Assembly: GCA_021788565.1 (NCBI GenBank)
Contig: JAJYKO010000243.1
Coordinates: forward strand, 1-7,498
Origin: Chloroflexota bacterium
GTDB taxonomy: Bacteria; Chloroflexota; UBA6077
DNA length: 7,498 nt
Direction of reading: 5' to 3'
Shown here: in pieces, positions 1 through 6,415 of the stretch
Position numbering within the stretch: the first letter of the stretch is position 1
Layout of the letters: every line of letters starts with the position of its first letter
Program-made: the position numbers and the translations under genes
Notes under the pieces: model-generated
Database searches by the model: none
What the model was told of the DNA's origin: nothing
What the model saw: only the letters and a program-made list of their open reading frames with translations

Positions 1-952
1 AAAGAGGGACCAGCGCGCCAATGGCATGCGCGTTGTTGGCGGTCTCGGGGCCTGCTACCCCCTCTATAAGCCCTGTTCCGAACTTCTCCGGGTACTTCGA
101 CGTCTTCTTTTCGGCGATGTAGGAGATGAAAGAGGAGGCCGAGTTGGTCATTCCAGGGATTAGCCCCAGGAGGAAGCCGATGGTCGTGCCGCGCGTCACC
201 GGCCAGAAGGAATCTTTGAGATCCTTCATGGTCGGGATAAGGGTGCTCATCTTCTCCTCGGTTATCGGCTTCATCCGAACCTCAGCGTTAGTGAGGATCT
301 CTCCCAGGCCGAACAACCCCATGATCACCGGCACGAAGTTCAGGCCATCCGTCAACTCCATCCGGTCGAAGGTGAAGCGCGGAAGCCCCCTCACCGGATC
401 TATGCCGATCATGGCCAGCATCAACCCGACTATCCCGATCATCAGCGCCTTGGTCATCGACTTGCCCGCCAGCCCCATCATTAGAGAGATACCCACCAAC
501 ATCAGCCCGAAGAACTCGGGAGGGCCGAAAGTCAGCGCGAGGCGGGTCAATGGGGGCGCGGCAACAACCAGGCCGATGGTGGCGATGGTACCTCCCACAA
601 ATGAGCCGATAGCGGCGATGCTGAGGGCCACCCCAGCCCGCCCTTGCTTGGCCATCGGGTACCCGTCGATGCAGGTGATGGCGGAGGATGCCTCACCCGG
701 GACGTTGATCAGCACGCTCGTGATGGTGCCGCCGTACTGGGAGCCGTAGAAGATGGCGGCCAGCATGATGATGGCGCCGGTTGCGTCCAACTGGAAGGTG
801 ATTGGGATCAGGATGGCTATCCCAGCGGTGGGGCCGACCCCGGGCAGCACGCCAACCAGCGTGCCCATCAGGGAACCGAGAAACGCGAACATCAGATTCT
901 GGGGAGTCAGGGCCACGGAAAAGCCCATCAGCAGATTCCCGAAGATATCCAT
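1..952 (-). CDS. tctA: TctA-family large membrane subunit of a tripartite tricarboxylate transporter (partial)
   Basis: Large permease subunit of a secondary, solute-binding-protein-dependent carboxylate importer in the cytoplasmic membrane. Reading the minus strand from the ATG at 952-950 gives an open frame of 317 codons running off the left edge; the family is usually about 500 residues, so roughly the C-terminal third is missing. Family hallmarks are clear: [11 protein letters not shown] near residues 34-44, the [19 protein letters not shown] block, then [12 protein letters not shown], and near the edge [17 protein letters not shown]. Hydrophobic segments alternate with short loops as expected for a many-pass protein. 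The start is supported by AGGGAGG just upstream (about 957-964), which overlaps the tctB stop, so tctB and tctA are almost certainly one transcript. The matching binding protein lies on the other strand at 5268. Substrate cannot be inferred. Confidence 0.95.
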   Translation of the reverse strand, partial: MDIFGNLLMGFSVALTPQNLMFAFLGSLMGTLVGVLPGVGPTAGIAILIPITFQLDATGAIIMLAAIFYGSQYGGTITSVLINVPGEASSAITCIDGYPMAKQGRAGVALSIAAIGSFVGGTIATIGLVVAAPPLTRLALTFGPPEFFGLMLVGISLMMGLAGKSMTKALMIGIVGLMLAMIGIDPVRGLPRFTFDRMELTDGLNFVPVIMGLFGLGEILTNAEVRMKPITEEKMSTLIPTMKDLKDSFWPVTRGTTIGFLLGLIPGMTNSASSFISYIAEKKTSKYPEKFGTGLIEGVAGPETANNAHAIGALVPL

Positions 953-962
953 CTTGCCCTCC

Positions 963-1439
963 CTACAGCCCTAGATTCCGCAGAAGATCGATGGATGCCG
1001 CGGGTAGTTGCACCTGCAGGTACTGGGTGAATACGTAGTAGGTGCCGAAGCTACCCAACAGCGAGAGAACGAGGGTCAGAGGCAGCGCCTGGCGCCCAAG
1101 CGCGATGAGAAGAAACAGCAGAAAGGCGAACATCGTCACCGAAAAGCCTAACGTCTCCAGGAAGAAGATCAGCACGATGAAAGCGCCGACTATCGACGCG
1201 ACTCGCATCGTCCCGAACCTGTCGGGGATGAAGTCCTCTGGCAGAGGCTCGTCTGGCTCCCGAGTGGACTTGATGAACCACCCGATGGCCAACGCCGAGA
1301 GCGCAAAGCCGAGCCAGAAGGGAAAGAAGCCCGGACCGGGGCCAAGGGGCGTCCAGTACTCCAGATCCAGCGCCTCAACCAGCACAAAGAGGCCCACGGC
1401 CAGAAAGATCCCTCCTGTCACCTGATTCGCTCGTCGCAT
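963..1439 (-). CDS. tctB: TctB-family small membrane subunit of a tripartite tricarboxylate transporter
   Basis: Small integral membrane subunit that pairs with TctA; 158 residues, normal for the family. It has about four hydrophobic segments: residues about 8-24, 38-54, 76-95, and a C-terminal hydrophobic stretch that probably spans twice. The family motif GPGFFPFWLG is at about residues 35-44, and the protein ends with the typical LQVQLPA segment. I place the start at the ATG at 1439 rather than the in-frame GTG at 1445, because GGAGG at 1448-1452 lies 8 nt from the ATG but only 2 nt from the GTG. The stop at 963-965 is 10 nt before the tctA start, so the two are translationally close. IclR-1 lies upstream in the same direction across a 172-nt gap that has its own candidate regulatory sites, so tctBA may be expressed both from there and by read-through. 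Confidence 0.93.
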   Translation of the reverse strand: MRRANQVTGGIFLAVGLFVLVEALDLEYWTPLGPGPGFFPFWLGFALSALAIGWFIKSTREPDEPLPEDFIPDRFGTMRVASIVGAFIVLIFFLETLGFSVTMFAFLLFLLIALGRQALPLTLVLSLLGSFGTYYVFTQYLQVQLPAASIDLLRNLGL

Positions 1440-1611
1440 GTCCACATCCTCCAGTAACTCATGGGTAGCTCACAGCGCTCTGCTCCACTCGACACACGGA
1501 CCGCCGGCCAGCTACGTGGTTGACACGCCACGTGGATTCACGATACTAATGAAGACTGCGTCCAATTGGCGCTGGATACTCTGTAATGCCCGCTGGCGAT
1601 GGCTAGGGCAG
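1440..1611 (-). promoter_or_regulatory. iclR-1/tctB intergenic region with candidate operator and promoter
   Basis: This 172-nt gap lies between the IclR-1 stop and tctB. It holds GATACTA at 1542-1548 (TAGTATC on the minus strand), the core that also occurs in both iclR leaders. TAGTAT (1543-1548, minus strand) could be the -10 of a tctB promoter, although the hexamer 17 nt upstream (CGCCAA) is a poor -35. Next to it is a 6-bp inverted repeat, ACGTGG (1514-1519) and CCACGT (1528-1533), with an 8-nt spacer that contains TTGACA at 1520-1525. On the plus strand that TTGACA lies 16 nt from GATACT (1542-1547), which could be an antisense promoter facing the end of iclR-1. The site similarity is seen directly; promoter activity is inferred. 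Confidence 0.45.
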
Positions 1612-2379
1612 TTAGGCGCGTCGATATATTCCCGAGATCGCCTGGGCAGCGCGCCTGACCTCGACAGACAGCTGTGGTATCCGCTCCAGCGCCACGCTCT
1701 CGGTCGGACCGACGACGGCCAGGGCCGCTATCGTGGTGCCGTCTGCACGGGTGATCGGCGCGGCCACGGACGCGGCTCCGATCGTGCGTTCGTTGATGGA
1801 TACGGCGAAGCCCTGCTCGCGGATCTTCTCGAGCTCCGCCAGGAACGGGCCTTTGGGCCATACCTCTCCTGTCGCCCGACGGATCTCGCCGACCTGGGCA
1901 AGCATCTCGCGCAGCTCTTCTTGCGGCAGCGAGGCGGCCAGTACCTTCCCTGCCCCCAAGTGGAGGGGTAGGCGGTACCCGATCGGCATCTGGTAGCGCA
2001 GGGGATGCTTTCCCTCGACGCGCTGGACTACCACCCGGCTGAAACCGAGTCGCACGAAGATGGAGACCGTTTCCTCAGTGGCCACGGCCAGTTCTTGGAC
2101 CATGGGCAGGGCAGCCTTGGTGAGGTCGTTCTCCATGAAGAAGGCATGTGCGAGAGGAACCGCGGCGAGGCCGACCCGGTAGCGGCCGGAATCCTTATCA
2201 ACCAGACCTCGCCGCTCCAACACGCCAAGCAGTCGCTGTGTCGTCGCCTTGTGGATCCCTGTAGCTCTGGCAAGGTCCGTGAGGCGCACAGGCCGCCCCG
2301 ACTGCTCGAGGATCATCAGAAGGTCGAGCGTACGTTCTACAGAACGCACAGACGATTGTGTGCCAGGAACAATGTCCAT
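1612..2379 (-). CDS. IclR-family transcriptional regulator (IclR-1)
   Basis: Cytoplasmic ligand-responsive DNA-binding regulator of 255 residues, standard for the family. An N-terminal winged helix-turn-helix spans about residues 10-70, with the helix pair TDLARATG and HKATTQRLLGVLERRG at 34-58. The effector-binding domain follows from about 85 to 250, with the family pattern PLHLGAGK at 138-145 and GFAVSINERTIG near 190-200. I chose the ATG at 2379 because the paralogue at 4190 begins at the equivalent residue and because AGGTGA lies 5 nt upstream. An in-frame ATG at 2445 would start inside the promoter. It is about 79% identical to IclR-2 over about 245 residues by hand count, with matching numbering and a nearly identical recognition helix. 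It lies upstream of tctBA in the same direction and divergent from the dehydrogenase, so it probably controls one or both. Whether it activates or represses is unknown. Confidence 0.95.
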   Translation of the reverse strand: MDIVPGTQSSVRSVERTLDLLMILEQSGRPVRLTDLARATGIHKATTQRLLGVLERRGLVDKDSGRYRVGLAAVPLAHAFFMENDLTKAALPMVQELAVATEETVSIFVRLGFSRVVVQRVEGKHPLRYQMPIGYRLPLHLGAGKVLAASLPQEELREMLAQVGEIRRATGEVWPKGPFLAELEKIREQGFAVSINERTIGAASVAAPITRADGTTIAALAVVGPTESVALERIPQLSVEVRRAAQAISGIYRRA

Positions 2380-2398
2380 TAGTATCACCTGATGAGAC
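2380..2398 (-). promoter_or_regulatory. Conserved 19-nt leader element of iclR-1 (Shine-Dalgarno plus candidate operator)
   Basis: Reading the minus strand, GTCTCATCAGGTGATACTA ends directly against the iclR-1 ATG. The same 19 nt occur without a mismatch before iclR-2 (4167-4185), while the 16-18 nt between the element and each -10 box are unrelated. The element supplies AGGTGA as ribosome binding site. It also contains the imperfect dyad ATCA-GG-TGAT and the GATACTA core found at the other candidate sites, so it may serve both as a translation signal and as an operator. Confidence 0.6.
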
Positions 2399-2414
2399 TT
2401 AGTCCTGTTGTATG

Positions 2415-2435
2415 ATATTATGGTGTATATTATGG
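2415..2435. repeat. Direct repeat ATATTATGG x2 in the divergent promoter region
   Basis: ATATTATGG occurs at 2415-2423 and again at 2427-2435, a 12-nt period in an AT-rich patch within otherwise GC-rich DNA. The patch covers the iclR-1 -10 box on the minus strand and gives TATTAT candidates for a -10 box for the dehydrogenase on the plus strand (2416-2421 or 2428-2433). No good plus-strand -35 is visible, so a dehydrogenase promoter here may need an activator. Confidence 0.5.
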
Positions 2436-2445
2436 CCGGTGTCAA
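2417..2445 (-). promoter_or_regulatory. Promoter of iclR-1
   Basis: On the minus strand TTGACA (2445-2440) is followed by a 17-nt spacer and CATAAT (2422-2417), which matches the sigma-70 consensus at 6/6 and 5/6. Initiation would fall near 2410, giving a leader of about 30 nt before the ATG at 2379. The -10 and spacer lie inside the ATATTATGG direct repeat. Confidence 0.65.
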
Positions 2446-2473
2446 GCTCCAAAGCCTCCAGTTCCCATGTGAA

Positions 2474-2490
2474 CGAGGGACCCTCCCTCG
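2474..2490 (+). other. Small hairpin in the dehydrogenase leader
   Basis: CGAGGG (2474-2479) and CCCTCG (2485-2490) form a 6-bp perfect stem with a 5-nt loop. No T-run follows, so it is not an intrinsic terminator. It lies in the 5' leader if transcription of the dehydrogenase starts in the AT-rich patch upstream. Short enough to be chance. Confidence 0.3.
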
Positions 2491-2519
2491 CCGTATGCGC
2501 GGGGTCAGACCGACCGCCC

Positions 2520-2554
2520 GCTTCAGTCAGTGGAGATGCAAGATGGACTGAAGC
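2520..2554 (+). repeat. 9-bp perfect inverted repeat upstream of the dehydrogenase
   Basis: GCTTCAGTC (2520-2528) and GACTGAAGC (2546-2554) are perfect reverse complements with a 17-nt spacer. The centres of the two arms are 26 nt apart, between two and three helical turns. It ends 46 nt before the start codon. It could be a protein-binding site or an RNA stem in the leader; neither can be decided from sequence. Confidence 0.4.
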
Positions 2555-2600
2555 CGAATTAACAGGAAGCACCCGCCCATCATTTCGATCGGAGGTGATT

Positions 2601-3671
2601 ATGGTCACGTTTTCAGCCAGCCAGTGGCGCCTGGTCGGCCGCGCCACGTTCCAGGCCGCTGGGGCCACGGAATCGAACGCCGTGCGCGTCACCGATGCCC
2701 TCGTCGATTCCAGTCTCACGGGACACGACTCCCACGGGGTCATCCGCATCATCCAGTACACGAAGGCCATCGAGAGGGGGGAAATCGACCCTGCCGCCCA
2801 GCCGGAAGTGGTGAAGGAGACCGCTGTCACCAGCCTGGTCGACGGCAAGTGGACTTTCGGCCAGGTAGGCGCCGAGAACTGCATGAAGAAGGCGATCTCC
2901 CAGGCTAGAGAGAACGGCATCGCCATCTCCGGCCTGATCCGGGCCAACCACATCGGTCGAGTCGGTGAATATGCTGAGATGGCCCACGAGGCCGGAATGA
3001 TCGGCATGATATTCGTGGGCGGCTTCGGGAGTGCGGGAGGTGCGTCCAACAGCGGAGTAGCGCCATACGGTGGTTCCCGCCCTGCTTTCGGCACCAACCC
3101 CATCGCAATCGGCCTTCCGGCCGGTGAGCAGCCGCCAGTGACGGTGGACTTCGCCACCAGCGCCGTTGCCGGCGGGAAAATCTCCCTTGCTCGGGCCAAG
3201 GGTGCGCAGCTGCCCCCCGGCTGCATTCTGGACAAGGGCGGCAACCCGACCACCAACCCCGAGGACTTCTATAAAGGGGGTATGCTAACCACCTTTGGTG
3301 GTCACAAGGGATATGGACTGGCCGTCGCCATCCAACTGCTCGGACAGGCGCTGGTTGGTGGGGACCGCTACGGCGAAGAAGGGGTGCTGGGCGGGTCCTA
3401 TCGCAAGACAAGTTCCACTTTCATAGCTATAGACCCAGGAGTCTTCCGGCCGCTGGATGAGTACAAAGCCTCCGCGGATGCTAGCCTCAACCGCATTAGA
3501 GCCGTACCGCCAGCGCACGGTTTCGACGAAGTGCTGATCCCAGGCGAACCCGAGCGTCGTTCCAAAAAACAGCGGCTTACCCAGGGAATATCCCTACCGG
3601 ATAGCTCGTGGAGGGATCTTCAGGAACTGGCCGCGAAGTACCGGGTGGACCTCGCGGCAATGGTCAGCTAG
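2601..3671 (+). CDS. Ldh2-family (malate/L-lactate/ureidoglycolate type) NAD(P)-dependent oxidoreductase
   Basis: Cytoplasmic dehydrogenase interconverting a 2-hydroxy acid and a 2-oxo acid with NAD(P)(H); the family also contains ureidoglycolate, sulfolactate and diketogulonate enzymes and imine reductases. The 356-residue length is typical. Seen in order: the catalytic GHDSHGV motif with His45, the cofactor block PYGGSRPAFGTNPIAIGLP, the DFATSAVAGGK motif, then GGHKGYGLAVAIQLL. The start at 2601 has an excellent ribosome binding site, GGAGGTGAT, at 2591-2599; the frame is open upstream to an ATG at 2412, but that lies in the iclR-1 promoter and has no ribosome site. It is transcribed divergently from IclR-1 with 221 nt between the two start codons. 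The next transcription unit is a convergent tRNA gene, so this appears to be a single-gene transcript. Family assignment is firm; the substrate is not determined. Confidence 0.93.
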   Translation: MVTFSASQWRLVGRATFQAAGATESNAVRVTDALVDSSLTGHDSHGVIRIIQYTKAIERGEIDPAAQPEVVKETAVTSLVDGKWTFGQVGAENCMKKAISQARENGIAISGLIRANHIGRVGEYAEMAHEAGMIGMIFVGGFGSAGGASNSGVAPYGGSRPAFGTNPIAIGLPAGEQPPVTVDFATSAVAGGKISLARAKGAQLPPGCILDKGGNPTTNPEDFYKGGMLTTFGGHKGYGLAVAIQLLGQALVGGDRYGEEGVLGGSYRKTSSTFIAIDPGVFRPLDEYKASADASLNRIRAVPPAHGFDEVLIPGEPERRSKKQRLTQGISLPDSSWRDLQELAAKYRVDLAAMVS

Positions 3672-3785
3672 GAATCTTGGCTGCCTCGTCGCATTCTGAC
3701 CTGTGCGGCGTGGAGCATAAGAGATTCCGGCCTTGGCCATGGGACGTGGGCACTTGTCCGGAATTTGTCCGGAGACGGACATAGA
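3672..3785. other. Non-coding gap with a 9-bp direct repeat
   Basis: No gene is supported between the dehydrogenase stop and the palindromic terminator. TTGTCCGGA occurs at 3754-3762 and 3765-3773 (11-nt period), on the dehydrogenase's downstream side. Its role, if any, is unknown. Confidence 0.4.
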
Positions 3786-3811
3786 AAATTCCCCGTCATG
3801 ACGGGGAATTT
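3786..3811 (-). terminator. Intrinsic terminator of tRNA-Val, possibly bidirectional
   Basis: A perfect 26-nt palindrome: arms AAATTCCCCGTCA and TGACGGGGAATTT, giving an 11-bp stem with a CATG tetraloop. It begins 5 nt beyond the tRNA 3' end, and on the minus strand the stem runs into TTTTC, a classical rho-independent arrangement. On the plus strand it has only TTT before CGGGG, so it would be a weaker terminator for the dehydrogenase, whose stop is 114 nt upstream. Confidence 0.85.
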
Positions 3812-3816
3812 CGGGG

Positions 3817-3890
<74 letters not shown>

Positions 3891-3902
3891 TTGGTTCACA
3901 GG

Positions 3903-3911
3903 AGTATAGCA
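3903..3911 (-). promoter_or_regulatory. Extended -10 promoter of tRNA-Val
   Basis: On the minus strand TGCTATACT provides TATACT (3908-3903) preceded by the extended -10 TG. Initiation would fall a few nucleotides before the mature tRNA 5' end at 3890, a normal spacing for bacterial tRNA genes. The -35 region is GC-rich and weak, in line with reliance on the extended -10. Confidence 0.55.
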
Positions 3912-4121
3912 TAGCCGCCCGGGACCGCGCCACAGCTTGTGCTCAGACGGCTGGATCGAGACAAGCCGGAAGCGACCCTGGGAATGAAGATGTTACCGAG
4001 AAGGGTGGCATCTAAACCAAAGGCAGGATGAAACCCGCGGGGTCTCGGGGATCACGGCGCGCCAGTTCAGGGTCAGGGGCCAAAGACCCCGCGGGTTTGG
4101 TCGCCGCTTTACTTTAGGGGC
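3912..4121. other. Intergenic region between tRNA-Val and iclR-2
   Basis: No coding gene is supported here. The notable content is the 15-bp inverted repeat at 4031-4098, listed separately. AGGGTGGCA at 4002-4010 superficially resembles a T-box core but lacks the rest of that motif. Confidence 0.5.
4031..4098. repeat. 15-bp perfect inverted repeat with a 38-nt internal segment
   Basis: AAACCCGCGGGGTCT (4031-4045) and AGACCCCGCGGGTTT (4084-4098) are exact reverse complements. The internal 38 nt include the 8-mer palindrome GGCGCGCC. The right arm ends 23 nt before the iclR-2 -35 box. As RNA it would be a very stable stem, but neither end leads into a proper T-run. Candidates are a small REP-like or MITE-like element, an unpaired terminator, or a structured leader; none is established. 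Confidence 0.5.
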
Positions 4122-4150
4122 TTGACGCCAGTACAGTGACGTGATAGTAT
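4122..4150 (+). promoter_or_regulatory. Promoter of iclR-2
   Basis: TTGACG (4122-4127), a 17-nt spacer and TAGTAT (4145-4150) match the sigma-70 pattern at 5/6 and 4/6. The start of the promoter, GCTTGAC-N-CC, is shared with iclR-1. The -10 lies inside the palindrome at 4140-4154, so a protein bound there would compete directly with RNA polymerase. Confidence 0.6.
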
Positions 4151-4154
4151 CACG
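4140..4154. promoter_or_regulatory. Palindromic candidate operator over the iclR-2 -10 box
   Basis: CGTGATAGTATCACG is a perfect 15-nt palindrome: two 7-bp arms around a central G at 4147. Its half-site GTGATA recurs in the leader element 38 nt downstream (4178-4183). The overlap with TAGTAT suggests autorepression by IclR-2, or cross-repression by IclR-1. Confidence 0.55.
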
Positions 4155-4166
4155 CCGTGTTACTCG

Positions 4167-4185
4167 GTCTCATCAGGTGATACTA
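4167..4185 (+). promoter_or_regulatory. Conserved 19-nt leader element of iclR-2
   Basis: Identical over all 19 nt to the element before iclR-1 (2380-2398, opposite strand). Here it ends 4 nt before the ATG at 4190, so AGGTGA lies 9 nt from the start codon instead of 5. It contains the ATCA-GG-TGAT dyad and the GATACTA core. Confidence 0.6.
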
Positions 4186-4189
4186 TCCG

Positions 4190-4966
4190 ATGAATGAACG
4201 CCTTGAGCCCCAGGCCTCCGTCCGGTCGGTCGAGCGCACCCTGGACCTGCTGATGGCGCTGGAACAGGCCGGCCATCCAGAACGGCTGATCGATCTGGCC
4301 GGCGCCACGGGACTCCACAAGGCCACGGCCCAGCGCCTGCTCCTCGTGTTGGAGCGACGAGGCTTGGTTGATAAGGATTCCGGCCGCTACCGGGTCGGTC
4401 TTGCTATGGTTCCTCTGGCGCACGCCTTCTTCCTGGAGAACGATCTCGCCAAGGCTGCTTTGCCGGTGCTGCAGGAGTTGGCCGTCGCGACCCAGGAGAC
4501 AGTCTCAATATTCGTGCGACTTGGCTTCAGTCGAATCGTGGTCCAGCGGGTCGAGGGCAAGCATCCCTTGCGCTACGTGATGCCGATCGGGCAGCGCCTC
4601 CCCCTGCACCTGGGAGCAGGCAAGGTGCTGGCTGCGTCCATGCCAGAAGAGGAACTCCACCAGATGCTCGACCAGTTGGGAGAGATACGCCTTGTCACCG
4701 GGGAACTATGGCCTAGAGAGGCGTTCCTGGCCCACCTCCGGCAGATCCGCGAGGAAGGTTTCGCTGTCTCCATCAACGAGAGAACTCTGGGCGTGGCCTC
4801 GGTGACCGCCCCAATTCTGCGTCCAGACGGAACCACGACGGCAGCCCTAGCTATTGTCGGTCCAGCCGAGAGCGTCACGCGGGAGAGAATGCCGCAGCTT
4901 TCGGTCGAGGTCAGGCGCGCTGCGCAGACGATTATGGAGATGTGTCGAGGGCTTGAGCGCTCCTAG
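4190..4966 (+). CDS. IclR-family transcriptional regulator (IclR-2), paralogue of IclR-1
   Basis: A 258-residue ligand-responsive regulator with the same architecture as the protein encoded at 1612-2379: winged helix-turn-helix at about 10-70 (recognition region HKATAQRLLLVLERRG) and effector domain from about 85 onward, with PLHLGAGK at 138-145. The recognition helix is almost unchanged from IclR-1, implying the same or very similar DNA sites. In the effector domain, next to the PLH signature, residues 130 and 135 are Val and Gln here but Gln and Tyr in IclR-1, which could change ligand preference. The start at 4190 follows the conserved leader with AGGTGA. It lies upstream of tctC and the hydrolase in the same direction across a 301-nt gap, and is the natural candidate to control them as well as itself. 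Direction of control is not known. Confidence 0.95.
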   Translation: MNERLEPQASVRSVERTLDLLMALEQAGHPERLIDLAGATGLHKATAQRLLLVLERRGLVDKDSGRYRVGLAMVPLAHAFFLENDLAKAALPVLQELAVATQETVSIFVRLGFSRIVVQRVEGKHPLRYVMPIGQRLPLHLGAGKVLAASMPEEELHQMLDQLGEIRLVTGELWPREAFLAHLRQIREEGFAVSINERTLGVASVTAPILRPDGTTTAALAIVGPAESVTRERMPQLSVEVRRAAQTIMEMCRGLERS

Positions 4967-5267
4967 CCACCGGCCGTGCCATTTGTCCGTGAGGTGCGAG
5001 ATCGCCTGAGCCAGCCACGAAAGTTGACGAATGATTCAATTCCTTCACAGCTGGCTTTCGCGGCGGTGCGAACAGCAGACGACAGTAGCGCAACCCGGAG
5101 GACATTCCATCGAACACTGAACGGCTACGGGGCAATGCGCGACGTACTGGGATGAGCCAGAAATAGCGCTGAAGCCGTTGATGAAGGCTGCGACGATGCT
5201 GTCACCGCGGGCAAGAACGGCCCATCGCATCCAGAGGGCTACTAATTCGACGGAAGGAGACGCAACG
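4967..5267 (+). other. 301-nt gap upstream of tctC with no recognised gene or operator
   Basis: No coding region with a plausible ribosome site and family resemblance is visible. TTGACG at 5024-5029 could be a -35, but 17 nt on is ACAGCT, not a credible -10. The GATACTA core found elsewhere in the locus is absent. No intrinsic terminator is seen after iclR-2, so tctC may be reached by read-through or use a promoter I cannot recognise. Confidence 0.4.
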
Positions 5268-6362
5268 ATGTTCGGAAGGTCCAATCCCTGGGTACTGGTA
5301 ATCGGAACCCTGGCCCTGTCACTAGCCATCGCAGGTTGCGGGAGCGCCCAGACGCCGCCATCTTCCCCTCAACCCGCCAAAGCTGCGACCGTCGCTCCAG
5401 GAGCCGCGGCTCCAACAGCGGCCCCCGCAGCAGTGGCGACCGCTCCTGCAGGCAAGACAGTCAACTTCCCCGAAAAGGGCAAGACCATCAGCATACTGGT
5501 TGGCTTCGCTGCCGGAGGTTCCACCGACGTAGGCGTCCGGTTGCTGGCTCCGCCATTGGAGAAGGAGCTGGGGGCGTCGGTCGAGATCGTGAATAAGCCC
5601 GGCGCGGGGGGGCAGCTCGCCTGGACCCAGCTGGCTGAGTCCAAGCCCGACGGCTACACCCTCGGCGTAACCCAGTTCCCTTCGATCCAGAGCGAGTACC
5701 TCGACCCCAACCGCAAGGCCAACTTCAACGAGTCCAGCTTCGAGCCTATCGCCATGGAGGTGGTCGACCCTGGTGTTCTCGCCGTGAAGGCGGACAGCAA
5801 GTTCAAGACCCTCAAGGATCTCATCGACGCCGCCAAGGCCCACCCCATGACGCTCTCCTTCGGCACGGCCGGTCTTGGGAGCAACACCCACTTTGCCGCG
5901 CTGCTCCTGGCGAAGGCGGCCGGCTTCCAGGTGAAGTACGTCCACTTCGATGGGGTTGCCCCCGAGATGACGGCTCTGTTGGGGAACCACGTCGATGTCT
6001 ACTCGGGCAGCGTCGGCGACACCACCGCTCAGATGAAGGCCGGCCAGATTCGGATACTGGCGGTGTTCGACCATCAAAGGGACGCGGCATTCATGCCTGA
6101 CGTGCCTACCGCGGAGGAACTGGGCTACAAGGTCTACATGTCCTCCTCGCGCGCCATATCCGCGCCGGCCAAGACCCCCAAGGCGATCGTGGATCTCCTG
6201 AGCAGCGCTATCGGAAAGGCGATGAAGGATCCCGAGTTCCAGCAGAAGATGGCCCAGCAGGGGCTCACGCTGCACTATATGGATGCGGCGGAGACAGCGC
6301 AGAATTGGCAAGAGTTCGATACGACCGTCAAGCCGTTGATGAGCCTGCTCAACGTGCACTAG
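5268..6362 (+). CDS. tctC: TctC/Bug-family solute-binding lipoprotein of a tripartite tricarboxylate transporter
   Basis: Extracytoplasmic receptor that delivers an organic acid to TctAB. The 364-residue protein has a lipoprotein signal: Arg4, a hydrophobic stretch at 8-22 and the lipobox IAGC with Cys24, so it should be membrane-anchored. Residues 25-62 are an Ala/Pro/Thr-rich linker, which explains the length beyond the usual 320 or so. The binding domain follows with family motifs: ISILVGFAAGGSTD (74-87), VEIVNKPGAGG (105-115) and KPDGYTLG. The start at 5268 is supported by AAGGAG at 5254-5259 with 8-nt spacing; a longer in-frame start at 5178 lacks a ribosome site and would bury the signal peptide. 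It is separated from tctBA, which lies on the opposite strand more than 3.8 kb away, and has the hydrolase 53 nt downstream. The classical proteobacterial versions are soluble and periplasmic, so the lipoprotein form points to a monoderm-type envelope. Confidence 0.93.
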   Translation: MFGRSNPWVLVIGTLALSLAIAGCGSAQTPPSSPQPAKAATVAPGAAAPTAAPAAVATAPAGKTVNFPEKGKTISILVGFAAGGSTDVGVRLLAPPLEKELGASVEIVNKPGAGGQLAWTQLAESKPDGYTLGVTQFPSIQSEYLDPNRKANFNESSFEPIAMEVVDPGVLAVKADSKFKTLKDLIDAAKAHPMTLSFGTAGLGSNTHFAALLLAKAAGFQVKYVHFDGVAPEMTALLGNHVDVYSGSVGDTTAQMKAGQIRILAVFDHQRDAAFMPDVPTAEELGYKVYMSSSRAISAPAKTPKAIVDLLSSAIGKAMKDPEFQQKMAQQGLTLHYMDAAETAQNWQEFDTTVKPLMSLLNVH

Positions 6363-6415
6363 GGTGCAGCAAGCTGCCCAGTCCGGCAGGAATTCGTGCT
6401 CACCGTGAGGCTGTT

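Noticed and set aside
126..749. Plus-strand open frame of 207 codons
   Set aside because: It is antisense to tctA, whose minus-strand frame carries unmistakable family motifs; the plus-strand translation resembles no protein family I recognise.
1440..1445. GTG at 1445 as the tctB start
   Set aside because: The GGAGG at 1448-1452 would be only 2 nt away; the ATG at 1439 has proper 8-nt spacing.
2412..2600. Longer N-terminus of the dehydrogenase from an ATG at 2412
   Set aside because: It would begin inside the iclR-1 promoter, has no ribosome site, adds 63 residues absent from the family, and the ATG at 2601 has a near-perfect Shine-Dalgarno.
2601..3671. Assigning the dehydrogenase to sulfolactate or ureidoglycolate degradation
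   Set aside because: Related clusters combine Ldh2-type enzymes with TTT transporters or IclR regulators, but no sulfo-lyase or allantoin-pathway gene is present in the window, so a specific substrate cannot be supported.
4002..4045. AGGGTGGCA followed by a GC-rich stem, resembling a T-box riboswitch core
   Set aside because: The ACCGCG half of the T-box motif does not follow, no stem I or specifier loop is recognisable, the downstream stem has no T-run, and the next gene is a regulator with its own promoter.
5322..6359. Minus-strand open frame of 345 codons
   Set aside because: It is a shadow of tctC in GC-rich DNA; the plus-strand frame has a lipobox and TctC motifs and the minus-strand product resembles nothing known.
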